Below, one piece after another: positions 54,409 to 61,534 of a stretch of DNA of 64,000 nt. The stretch comes from Kitasatospora sp. MMS16-BH015 (GTDB taxonomy: Bacteria; Actinomycetota; Actinomycetes; Streptomycetales; Streptomycetaceae): positions 1,984,001-2,048,000 of the forward strand of contig NZ_CP025394.1 in NCBI RefSeq assembly GCF_002943525.1, read 5' to 3'. Position numbers and translations under genes: made by a program. The notes under the pieces are model-generated. The model saw only the letters and a list, made by a program, of their open reading frames with translations. It had not been told where the DNA came from and did no database searches. Within the stretch, counting starts at the first letter, position 1. Each line of letters opens with the position of its first letter.

Positions 54409-55121
54409 CCGCGCTCCTCGAGGTCCAGGACCTCCGCGTCAGCTACGGCAAGATCGAGGCCGTCAAGGGCATCAGCTTCACCGTCAACGAGGGTGAGGTC
54501 ACCACCCTCATCGGCACCAACGGCGCCGGCAAGACGACCACGCTGCGCACCCTCTCCGGCCTGCTCAAGCCCACCAGCGGCACGATCTCCTTCGACGGGA
54601 AGCCGCTGGCCGGCACCCCCACCCACAAGATCGTCTCGCTGGGCCTGGCCCACTCCCCCGAGGGCCGGCACATCTTCCCCCGGATGACGATCGAGGAGAA
54701 CCTCCTCCTCGGCGCCTTCCTCCGCCGCGACCCGGCCGGCGTCCAGGAGGACGTGGAGCGCGCCTACACGCTCTTCCCCATCCTCGGCGAACGCCGCAAG
54801 CAGGCCGCCGGCACCCTCTCCGGCGGCGAGCAGCAGATGCTCGCCATGGGGCGCGCGCTGATGTGCCGTCCGAAGCTCCTGATGCTGGACGAGCCCTCGA
54901 TGGGCCTCTCCCCGCTGATGATGCAGAAGATCATGGCCACCATCGTCGAACTCAAGGCCACCGGCATGACCATCCTGCTCGTCGAGCAGAACGCCCAGGC
55001 GGCGCTCTCGCTCTCCGACCAGGGCTACGTGCTGGAGACCGGCAACATCGTCCTCACCGGCTCCGGCCAGGACCTGCTGCACAACGACGAGGTCCGCAAG
55101 GCCTACCTCGGCGAGGACTAG
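54405..55121 (+). CDS. livF: Branched-chain amino-acid ABC transporter ATPase LivF
   Basis: The 238-residue ATPase has Walker A GTNGAGKTT, LAHSPEGRHIFPRMTIEENL (LivF-type Q-loop region), signature LSGGEQQMLAMGRALM, Walker B LLMLDEPSMGLSP and switch LLVEQNAQ. The GTG start overlaps the livG stop (GTGA) and is preceded by GGAGG. It ends the liv operon and is followed directly by a strong hairpin. Confidence 0.95.
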   Translation: MTALLEVQDLRVSYGKIEAVKGISFTVNEGEVTTLIGTNGAGKTTTLRTLSGLLKPTSGTISFDGKPLAGTPTHKIVSLGLAHSPEGRHIFPRMTIEENLLLGAFLRRDPAGVQEDVERAYTLFPILGERRKQAAGTLSGGEQQMLAMGRALMCRPKLLMLDEPSMGLSPLMMQKIMATIVELKATGMTILLVEQNAQAALSLSDQGYVLETGNIVLTGSGQDLLHNDEVRKAYLGED

Positions 55122-55132
55122 TCTCCGCCTGT

Positions 55133-55172
55133 ACGGAAGGGCCCGGCCGCAGCAGCGGCCGGGCCCTTCCGT
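55133..55172. terminator. Terminator between livF and the ANTAR regulator
   Basis: A perfect 18-bp stem (55133-55150 with 55155-55172) and a 4-base loop lie 12 bp after livF and 9 bp from the stop of the convergent regulator gene. It probably ends transcription from both sides. Confidence 0.9.
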
Positions 55173-55180
55173 CGTCCCAC

Positions 55181-55837
55181 TTACTCGCCCGAGGACTCCG
55201 CAGCCTTCTTGCGGTCCTGCGCCTCGCCCTCCTCGATGACGGCCTCCGCCACGGCGGCCATAGTCATCCGGCGGTCCATCGAGGTTTTCTGGATCCAGCG
55301 GAAGGCCGCCGGCTCGTTCAGGCCGAACTTGGTCTGCAGCACGCTCTTCGCCCGGTCCACCAGCTTCCGGGTCTCCAGCCGCTGGGAGAGATCCGCGATC
55401 TCACCCTCCAGCGCCCGCATCTCCGCGTACCGCGACACGGCCATCTCGATGGCCGGCACCAGGTCGCTCTTGCTGAACGGCTTCACGATGTACGCCATCG
55501 CCCCGGCATCCCGGGCCCGCTCCACCAGCTCGCGCTGCGAGAACGCCGTCAGCATCAGCACCGGTGCCAGGTGCGCCTGGTGGATCTGCTCGGCCGCCGA
55601 CAGCCCGTCCAGCACCGGCATCTTCACATCGAAGATCGCCAGGTCGGGCTTGAGCTCCTCGACCAACTTCACCGCCGTGGCGCCGTCCCCGGCCTCCCCG
55701 ACGACGGTGTACCCCTCCTCCTCCAGCATCTCCTTAAGGTCGAGACGGATCAGCGTCTCGTCCTCGGCAATGACAATTCGGGTGATCTGGGGCGACTCGG
55801 TCTCAAGCGGCTGGGGCTGCTCGTCGGCGGTGCTCAC
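55181..55837 (-). CDS. pdtaR: ANTAR-domain response regulator (PdtaR-like)
   Basis: The 218-residue protein has a receiver domain (RIVIAEDETLIRLDLKEMLE; phospho-acceptor Asp in AIFDVKMPVLDG; Thr in LMLTAFSQ; Lys in YIVKPFSKSDL). A short coiled coil and an ANTAR RNA-binding domain follow (KSVLQTKFGLNEPAAFRWIQ, then TSMDRRMTMAAVAEAVI). ANTAR proteins bind paired hairpins in mRNA leaders and relieve termination when phosphorylated. The cognate kinase (PdtaS type) is not in the window. The GTG start with GAGGAGCC upstream is preferred to an earlier ATG. Confidence 0.92.
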   Translation of the reverse strand: MSTADEQPQPLETESPQITRIVIAEDETLIRLDLKEMLEEEGYTVVGEAGDGATAVKLVEELKPDLAIFDVKMPVLDGLSAAEQIHQAHLAPVLMLTAFSQRELVERARDAGAMAYIVKPFSKSDLVPAIEMAVSRYAEMRALEGEIADLSQRLETRKLVDRAKSVLQTKFGLNEPAAFRWIQKTSMDRRMTMAAVAEAVIEEGEAQDRKKAAESSGE

Positions 55838-55934
55838 GGGGCTCCTCGTTCCGGCGGGGTACTGCATGCACGAGCCTACCTAGACCCTGTATGTTTGAGA
55901 CACGACGAGTCGGGGGGCACCTTTGATTCGACGG

Positions 55935-56009
55935 GCCCCGATAGCCCAATTGGCATGAGGCAATGGTCTCAAACACCATACAGTGTGGGTTCGAATCCCA
56001 CTCGGGGCA
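55935..56009 (+). tRNA. Class I tRNA with CAA anticodon (Leu by anticodon; unusual)
   Basis: 75 bases fold into a full cloverleaf. The acceptor is 55935-55941 with 56002-56008 (seven pairs), the D-stem 55944-55946 with 55959-55961, the anticodon stem 55963-55967 with 55975-55979 and the T-stem 55985-55989 with 55997-56001, with TTCGAAT in the T-loop. The anticodon at 55970-55972 is CAA and the discriminator base is A. The anticodon would call leucine, but bacterial tRNA-Leu has a long variable arm and this one has only five bases there. CCA is not encoded. Its charging and use in translation are open. Confidence 0.85.
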
Positions 56010-56055
56010 CAATACCTTCAAATCGAAGGCTTAAGCGCTCAGGCAGACGCTTGGA

Positions 56056-56081
56056 GATCTTCATCACTGCGGGTGAAGATC
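56056..56081 (+). terminator. Hairpin after the tRNA gene
   Basis: GATCTTCA (56056-56063) pairs with TGAAGATC (56074-56081) over a 10-base loop and is followed by CCCCCTTTC. It lies 46 bases after the tRNA and before the LAGLIDADG gene, so it probably ends the tRNA transcript. Confidence 0.5.
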
Positions 56082-56129
56082 CCCCCTTTCTCGCCTTCTG
56101 AGACGGCACCACTCCGCAAGATCGCTCAC

Positions 56130-56912
56130 ATGCACGACATCACGGTGCGACAGCGAGCCATCTCGCTCTGCCGGGACGGCCGCTCCAATGCGGATATCTC
56201 ACGCCAGCTCGGCGTTCCCTATGGCACGGTCAGTTGGTGGAGGCACGAGGACCTCGCTAAACACGGCACCCTGCCGGGACGTAAGCAATCCCCCTGCTTC
56301 CGCTGCCACGGCAGCCCGCTCGACCAGCCCGCCTATACCTACCTGCTGGGCCTGTATCTCGGCGACGGCCACATCATGCACCCGAAGCAGCATCGCGTAC
56401 CCAACCTCGCGGTCACCTGCGACAACAATTGGCCCGGTGTCATGGACGAGGTCGAGCAGGCTATGCGCCGCGTGCTGCCGAACAACTCCCCCTGCCGAGT
56501 CCGCCGCATCGGCTGTCACGACGTCAAGGTGTACTCCATGCACCTCCCGTGTCTTTTCCCCCAGCACGGTTCCGGGGTGAAGCACAAGCGCCTCATAGCC
56601 CTGGAGCCCTGGCAGCAGGACTTGGTGCTCACCCGCCCCTGGCAGCTCATCCGGGGCCTTATCCACTCCGACGGTTGCCGCATCACCAACTGGACAGTCC
56701 GGACCGTCGACGGCCAGCCCAAGCGCTACGAGTACCCGCGGTACTTCTTCAGCAACACCTCGACCGACATCATCCGCATCTTCACCCACACCCTCGACTC
56801 CGTCAGTGTCGAGTGGAAGTCCGCCACCCGAAGCCACGGTCGCACCGACATCTCCATCGCCCGCAAAGCCTGCGTGGCCCTGATGGACAAGCACGTCGGC
56901 CCCAAGCACTGA
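56130..56912 (+). CDS. HTH plus LAGLIDADG-type protein, copy 1
   Basis: The 260-residue protein has a resolvase/homeodomain-like helix-turn-helix first (ITVRQRAISLCRDGRSNADI, then SRQLGVPYGTVSWWR). A Cys-pair segment (CFRCHG) and two LAGLIDADG-like motifs follow: YLLGLYLGDGHI near 77 and LIRGLIHSDGCRI near 178. These are the paired helices that carry the catalytic acids in homing endonucleases. ATG 56130 is chosen because it aligns with the start of the paralogue downstream. No inteins or introns are seen in the window. It may be a free-standing endonuclease or a derived DNA-binding protein. Confidence 0.75.
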   Translation: MHDITVRQRAISLCRDGRSNADISRQLGVPYGTVSWWRHEDLAKHGTLPGRKQSPCFRCHGSPLDQPAYTYLLGLYLGDGHIMHPKQHRVPNLAVTCDNNWPGVMDEVEQAMRRVLPNNSPCRVRRIGCHDVKVYSMHLPCLFPQHGSGVKHKRLIALEPWQQDLVLTRPWQLIRGLIHSDGCRITNWTVRTVDGQPKRYEYPRYFFSNTSTDIIRIFTHTLDSVSVEWKSATRSHGRTDISIARKACVALMDKHVGPKH

Positions 56913-56928
56913 GACCGGACTCGTCGGC

Positions 56929-57696
56929 ATGTACGACCTGGCCACCAGGCATCGAGCCCTCGCCCTCCTCGCCGCCGGACTGACCCTCAGCCAGGTGAGC
57001 CGTGCCACCAGCGTCTCCCGGTCAGCCCTCCGCGACTGGACAGTCTGTGTCACACCCCGCCCACGGATGACCGCCGAGTGCCCGCTCCGGCACGGCAAGC
57101 CCGACTGCCCGCCGGCCGACTACGCCTACCTGCTCGGCCTCTACCTCGGCGACGGCTGCATCAGCGAGGGCCGCCGCCAGGTCCACACCCTCCGCATCGC
57201 CTGCGGCGACGCCTGGCCCGGTCTCATCGAGGAGTGCGTCCGCGCCGTCCGAGCGGTGATGCCGAAGAACCGCGTGTGCCGCGTTCAAGCTCCCGGCTGC
57301 ACCAGTGTGGTCAGCAGCAGCAAGCACTGGCCCTGCCTCTTCCCCCAACACGGCCCGGGCCCGAAGCACCAACGCCCCATCGTCCTCACAGCTTGGCAGC
57401 AGCGGATCGTCGACGGGGAGCCGTGGCAGCTGATCCGGGGGCTCATCCACTCCGACGGCTGCCGGATCACCAACTGGGCCTCCCGCGCGGTCGACGGCGT
57501 CGTCCGCCGTCACGAGTACCCGCGGTACTTCTTCACCAACACCTCCACCGACATCGTCGGCATCTTCACCGACACCCTCGACTCCGTCGGCGTCCGGTGG
57601 AAGGCCGCCGCCCGTACCAACGGCGGCACCAACGTCTCCGTCGCCCGCAAGGCCTGCGTGGCCCTCATGGACGAACACGTCGGCCCCAAGTACTGA
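56929..57696 (+). CDS. HTH plus LAGLIDADG-type protein, copy 2
   Basis: The 255-residue paralogue starts 16 bp after copy 1 and has the same layout: MYDLATRHRALALLAAGLTL (HTH start), YLLGLYLGDGCI, WQLIRGLIHSDGCRITNW, EYPRYFFTNTSTDIVGIFTD and a shared end (VARKACVALMDEHVGPKY). Long identical stretches show a tandem duplication, with more change in the HTH than in the endonuclease-like part. Both acids in the LAGLIDADG motifs (GDG, SDG) are kept, so catalysis is possible. Confidence 0.75.
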   Translation: MYDLATRHRALALLAAGLTLSQVSRATSVSRSALRDWTVCVTPRPRMTAECPLRHGKPDCPPADYAYLLGLYLGDGCISEGRRQVHTLRIACGDAWPGLIEECVRAVRAVMPKNRVCRVQAPGCTSVVSSSKHWPCLFPQHGPGPKHQRPIVLTAWQQRIVDGEPWQLIRGLIHSDGCRITNWASRAVDGVVRRHEYPRYFFTNTSTDIVGIFTDTLDSVGVRWKAAARTNGGTNVSVARKACVALMDEHVGPKY

Positions 57697-57756
57697 GCCA
57701 CCCCCGGCCCGATAGGGTGCGTTGATCGTTTCGAGTGAAAGGACCCGACGCTCCCG

Positions 57757-58674
57757 GTGACCGAGCCACGCCCCCACGCCCTGTTCTCCTTCGGCACGTT
57801 GCTGGACCCGAAGGTCCAGCACGCGCTCTTCGGACGCGCCGTACCGACGACACCCGCCATCCTCCCCGGGCACGCCACCAGGCCGCTGCGGATCACCGAC
57901 CCCGCGGTGATCGCCACCAGCGGCACGGGCGTGCACCTCACGCTGGCGCGCAAGTACGGTGCCGCGATCGAGGGTGGGGTGCTGCGGCTGAGTGAGCGGG
58001 AGCTGGCGGCGGCGGATGCCTACGAGGTGGCGGATTACGCGCGGCGACGGGTGGTGCTGGGCGACGGGGAGGTGGCCTGGGCGTACCTGGATGCGGAGCC
58101 GCTGCGAGCGGCGGCGCGGATCGTGGTGGTGGGGGACAGCATCGCGTACGGGCGGTGCGACCCGCAGGGCGGGTGGGCCGGGCAGTTGGCGGCGGCGCAC
58201 ATCGCGGCGGACGAGGTGGAGCACCGGGTGTTCAACCTGGCGATCCCTGGGAGCACGCTGGCGCAGGTGGCCGAGCAGACTCCCGGGCTGCTCGGGCCCC
58301 GGCTGCCGGACACCCTCCTGCTGGCGGCCGGGATCAACGACTCGGCGCAGACCGCCACCGGCGAGGACGGACTGGCGGGCCTCACCGCGCACTTGGACAG
58401 CCTCGCCGCGACGGCGCTGCGGCACGGCGCCCGCCTGGTGGTGGTCGGCCCGCTCTGGCTGGACGAGGGCCGGACGGGCGACTTCGGCGGCCTGTGCTTC
58501 ACCACGGCCCGGGCGCAGCGGCTGCGCGAGCACCTGGCGGGCTGGTGCACCGAGCGGTACGTCGACTTTCTCGATCTGTGGGAGGTTCTGGAGGGCCGGC
58601 CGGAGTTGCTGGTGGACGGCCTGCACCCGGGCCCGGAGGGGCACAAGGAGCTGTACCGGCAGATCAGCGGCTGA
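57757..58674 (+). CDS. GGCT-like plus SGNH-hydrolase fusion protein
   Basis: The 305-residue protein appears to join two domains. Residues 1-115 resemble the gamma-glutamylcyclotransferase/AIG2 fold (ALFSFGTLLDPKVQHALFGR and YEVADYARRRVVLGDGEVAWAYLD). Residues 120-305 form an SGNH/GDSL hydrolase (IVVVGDSIAYG with the nucleophile Ser, GINDS with the Asn, and DGLHP with Asp and His). No signal peptide is present, so both parts work in the cytoplasm. I do not know this pairing as an established enzyme. A GTG start with AAGGA somewhat far upstream is assumed. Confidence 0.82.
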   Translation: MTEPRPHALFSFGTLLDPKVQHALFGRAVPTTPAILPGHATRPLRITDPAVIATSGTGVHLTLARKYGAAIEGGVLRLSERELAAADAYEVADYARRRVVLGDGEVAWAYLDAEPLRAAARIVVVGDSIAYGRCDPQGGWAGQLAAAHIAADEVEHRVFNLAIPGSTLAQVAEQTPGLLGPRLPDTLLLAAGINDSAQTATGEDGLAGLTAHLDSLAATALRHGARLVVVGPLWLDEGRTGDFGGLCFTTARAQRLREHLAGWCTERYVDFLDLWEVLEGRPELLVDGLHPGPEGHKELYRQISG

Positions 58675-58680
58675 GGACGG

Positions 58681-58710
58681 GTGCAGCCCCCGGTGGTCCG
58701 GGGGCTGCAC
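58681..58710. terminator. Terminator between the fusion protein gene and pyk
   Basis: A perfect 13-bp stem (58681-58693 with 58698-58710) with loop TGGT lies between convergent genes, 6 bp and 12 bp from their stop codons. It most likely works in both directions. Confidence 0.85.
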
Positions 58711-58722
58711 GGTCGGCGGGGC

Positions 58723-60153
58723 TCAGTTGTCGAGTTCGCCGATGTGGTGGACGCGGACGAAGTTGGTGGAGCCGGCCAGGCCGGGCGGGGAGCCGGCGGT
58801 GATGAGGACGATGTCGCCCTTCTGGCAGCGGCCCAGCGAGAGGAGCTGAGAGTCGACCTGGGCGACCATCTCGTCGGTGGTGGGGGCGAACGGGCCGAGG
58901 AAGGTCTCGATGCCCCAGGTGACGGCGAGTTGGCTGCGGACGGCCGGCTCGTAGGTGAAGGCGAGGACGGGGATGGGCGAGCGGTAGCGGGCCAGCCGGC
59001 GCGCGGTGTCGCCGCTCTGGGTGAAGGCGATCAGGTACTTGGCGCCGAGGAAGTCGCCGATCTCGGCGGCAGCGCGGGCCACAGCGCCGCCCTGGGTGCG
59101 GGGCTTGTTGCGGTCGGTCAGCGGCGGGAGGCCGGCGGCCAGGATGTCGTCCTCGGCGGCCTCGATGATGCGGCTCATGGTCTTGACGGTCTCGACCGGG
59201 TACTTGCCCACCGAGGTCTCGCCGGAGAGCATCACGGCGTCGGTGCCGTCGAGCACGGCGTTGGCCACGTCGGAGGCCTCGGCGCGGGTGGGCCGGGAGG
59301 CGTTGATCATCGAGTCGAGCATCTGGGTGGCCACGATGACCGGCTTGGCGTTGCGCTTGGCGAGCTTGATGGCCCGCTTCTGCACCAACGGGACCTGCTC
59401 CAGCGGCATTTCGACGCCGAGGTCGCCGCGGGCCACCATGATGCCGTCGAAGGCGTCGACGATGGATTCGAGCTGCTCGACGGCCTGGGGCTTCTCCACC
59501 TTGGCGATGACGGGGAGGTACCGGTGCTCCTCCGCCATGATCCGGTGGACGTCCTCGATGTCGCGGCCGCTGCGGACGAAGGAGAGCGCGATCAGGTCGG
59601 CGCCGGTCCGCAGGGCCCAGCGCAGGTCGGCGACGTCCTTGTCGCTGAGCGCGGGCACCGAGACGGCGACGCCGGGGAGGTTGAGGCCCTTGTGGTCGGA
59701 GACCAGGCCGCCCTCGATCACCATGCAGTGCACCCGGGGGCCCTCGACGTGGGTGACCTCGAGCGTCACCCGGCCGTCGTCGACCAGGATCCGCTCGCCG
59801 CGCGAGACGTCGGAGGCGAGGCCCTTGTAGGTGGTGCCGCAGCGGTCCCGGTCACCGATCACGCCGTCCTCGACGGAGATGGTGAACTCGTCGCCGCGTT
59901 CGAGGAGGACGGGGCCGTCGGCGAAGGTGTCCAGGCGGATCTTGGGGCCCTGGAGGTCGACCATGACCCCGACGCTGCGGCCCACTTCGTCGGAGGCCTT
60001 GCGGACCCGGCGGTAGCGTTCCTCGTGCTCGAGGAGCGAGCCGTGGCTGAGGTTGAAGCGGGCGATGTCCATGCCGGCCAGGACCAGGGCCTTGATCTGG
60101 TCGTAGGAGTCGGCGGCGGGCCCGAGAGTACAGACGATTTTTGCTCGGCGCAT
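58723..60153 (-). CDS. pyk: Pyruvate kinase
   Basis: The 476-residue enzyme converts phosphoenolpyruvate and ADP to pyruvate and ATP. It begins MRRAKIVCTLGPAADS and carries MDIARFNLSHG, VMVDLQGPKIR, VIAKVEKPQAVEQLESIVDA (catalytic Lys), GIMVARGDLGVEMPLEQVPL and KPVIVATQMLDSMI, VMLSGETSVGKYP. The allosteric C-terminal domain closes with GSPPGLAGSTNFVRVH. Length is normal. The ATG has a weak ribosome site. Streptomycetes usually carry two pyk genes; this is the one linked to the ANTAR regulator and tRNA. Confidence 0.96.
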   Translation of the reverse strand: MRRAKIVCTLGPAADSYDQIKALVLAGMDIARFNLSHGSLLEHEERYRRVRKASDEVGRSVGVMVDLQGPKIRLDTFADGPVLLERGDEFTISVEDGVIGDRDRCGTTYKGLASDVSRGERILVDDGRVTLEVTHVEGPRVHCMVIEGGLVSDHKGLNLPGVAVSVPALSDKDVADLRWALRTGADLIALSFVRSGRDIEDVHRIMAEEHRYLPVIAKVEKPQAVEQLESIVDAFDGIMVARGDLGVEMPLEQVPLVQKRAIKLAKRNAKPVIVATQMLDSMINASRPTRAEASDVANAVLDGTDAVMLSGETSVGKYPVETVKTMSRIIEAAEDDILAAGLPPLTDRNKPRTQGGAVARAAAEIGDFLGAKYLIAFTQSGDTARRLARYRSPIPVLAFTYEPAVRSQLAVTWGIETFLGPFAPTTDEMVAQVDSQLLSLGRCQKGDIVLITAGSPPGLAGSTNFVRVHHIGELDN

Positions 60154-60331
60154 AGGCACGAGCGTAAGGATTACCCGCGCGTAACAACGACGTTCCACCG
60201 GACTGCCGGGTGGCAGTTGGTGAACGATTCGGTGAACAAACTGACATACCGTGACTTCTCCCTCCACATCATTGGGTTGACGTCGCCGATCGGCTCTCCG
60301 GGGGCCGTCCGATGCGGTTTCGTGAAGGTCT

Positions 60332-60353
60332 GTTCACCCTGGATTCACCGCCG
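60332..60353 (+). promoter_or_regulatory. PHO-box-like direct repeat upstream of the vWA operon
   Basis: GTTCACCCTGG and ATTCACCGCCG are two adjacent 11-base units resembling the streptomycete PhoP direct-repeat unit (core GTTCACC). They lie about 66 bp before the first gene of the vWA operon. Control by PhoP (phosphate starvation) is inferred from this match alone. Confidence 0.5.
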
Positions 60354-60418
60354 CTTGGGTCGGCGCTCGCCCGGGCTGGCCAGCCTGGATCATCCAGGGA
60401 GCACTGGAACTGCCGGTC

Positions 60419-61534
60419 ATGGGGGAAGAGTTGGGCGCAAGACGGGCGGTCGGCGTGATCGCGGCGGTGGCACTGTTGGCGGTGGTGGCCGTCCTCGCAC
60501 TGCACGACTGGTCGGGCTCCGATCCGGATCGGAAGCAGACCTCATCGGTGCGGATCCTGATCGGTTCGGAGAAGTTCGACTTCTTCAACGACCAGGAGGT
60601 ACAGGCCGAGTTGGCCGCCCAGGGGCTGAAGACCGACCTCACAACCACCGGTTCGTGGTCGATGGCCAGTACGGATCTGCGGGGCTTCGACCTGGCCTTC
60701 CCGGCCAGCCAGCCGCCGGCCGAGCGGATCCGGGCCGACCACAAGATCACCAGCGACACCGTGCGCCCGTTCTACTCCCCGCTGGTGGTGATCGCGCACG
60801 GGTACGTGGCCGACCTGCTCAAGGAGAAGGGCCTGGCCACCCGGGCCGACGGCAGCGGGGTCTGGACGCTGCGGATGGACCAGTACCTCAAGGGCGTTGA
60901 GGCCGGCGCGACCTGGCAGAGCCTGAAGCCCGGCTCCGGCCCCCCCGAGCTGACCGGCCCGCTCTTCATCAGCACCACCGACCCGGAGAGCTCCTCCTCC
61001 GGCGCGCTCTACCTCGCCGAACTGGCCTACCTGAAGAACGGCGGCCAGGTGGTGGCCGACGCCCAGGGCGTCAAGAAGGTACAGGGCCTGCTGTACCAGC
61101 TCACCTCGATGCAGGGCGACCAGAAGACCAGCAGCGACGGCCCGTTCAAGGACTTCCTCTCCGGCGTCGGCAACCCGCTGGTGCTGGTGTACGAGTCGCA
61201 GGTGGCCGCGCTGATCGCCCAGCACAAGCCGGCCGACGGCCTCGTGGTGCTCTACCCCGACACCACCGTCTACAGCGACCACACCGCCGTCGGGCTCACC
61301 CCGAACGGCGACAAGCTCGCCCAGCTGCTCCGGGACGACCCCAAGCTCCGTCAGCTGGAGGCCCGTTACGGCTTCCGGCCGCAGGCCGACAGCGCCGCCT
61401 TCACCGCCGCCGTGAGCAAGGACGCCACCAACCCGGTGCTCGCCCCCGACCTGAGCGCCGCCGGCGTGGCCCAGGCCAAGGTGCCGACCCTCGACATCCT
61501 GACCCAGCTCGTCTCCGTCGCGAAGGGCAAGTGA
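60419..61534 (+). CDS. Membrane-anchored substrate-binding-like protein
   Basis: The 371-residue protein has a short N-terminus, one signal/anchor helix (AVGVIAAVALLAVVAVLALH) and a bilobed binding-protein-like domain (SVRILIGSEKFDFFNDQEVQ, FDLAFPASQPPAERIRAD, PLVLVYESQVAALIAQHKPA). No lipobox is seen. It resembles the solute-binding proteins found in tellurite/TerD-type operons more than classic transporters, but I cannot name a ligand. The following gene overlaps its stop by GTGA, so the two proteins are translationally coupled. Confidence 0.75.
   Translation: MGEELGARRAVGVIAAVALLAVVAVLALHDWSGSDPDRKQTSSVRILIGSEKFDFFNDQEVQAELAAQGLKTDLTTTGSWSMASTDLRGFDLAFPASQPPAERIRADHKITSDTVRPFYSPLVVIAHGYVADLLKEKGLATRADGSGVWTLRMDQYLKGVEAGATWQSLKPGSGPPELTGPLFISTTDPESSSSGALYLAELAYLKNGGQVVADAQGVKKVQGLLYQLTSMQGDQKTSSDGPFKDFLSGVGNPLVLVYESQVAALIAQHKPADGLVVLYPDTTVYSDHTAVGLTPNGDKLAQLLRDDPKLRQLEARYGFRPQADSAAFTAAVSKDATNPVLAPDLSAAGVAQAKVPTLDILTQLVSVAKGK

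Noticed and set aside
55935..56009. Ordinary tRNA-Leu(CAA)
   Set aside because: The variable region has five bases, and the long arm required of a bacterial leucine tRNA is absent, so the plain call was not accepted without comment.
60219..60237. Two GGTGAAC copies upstream of pyk considered as a second PHO box
   Set aside because: The copies are 12 bases apart, not the 11 expected for PhoP direct repeats, and only the 7-base core matches. It may still be a weak site.
58681..60900. 739-residue plus-strand ORF opposite pyk
   Set aside because: It is the antisense shadow of pyruvate kinase, running through the pyk promoter, with no domain and no ribosome site.
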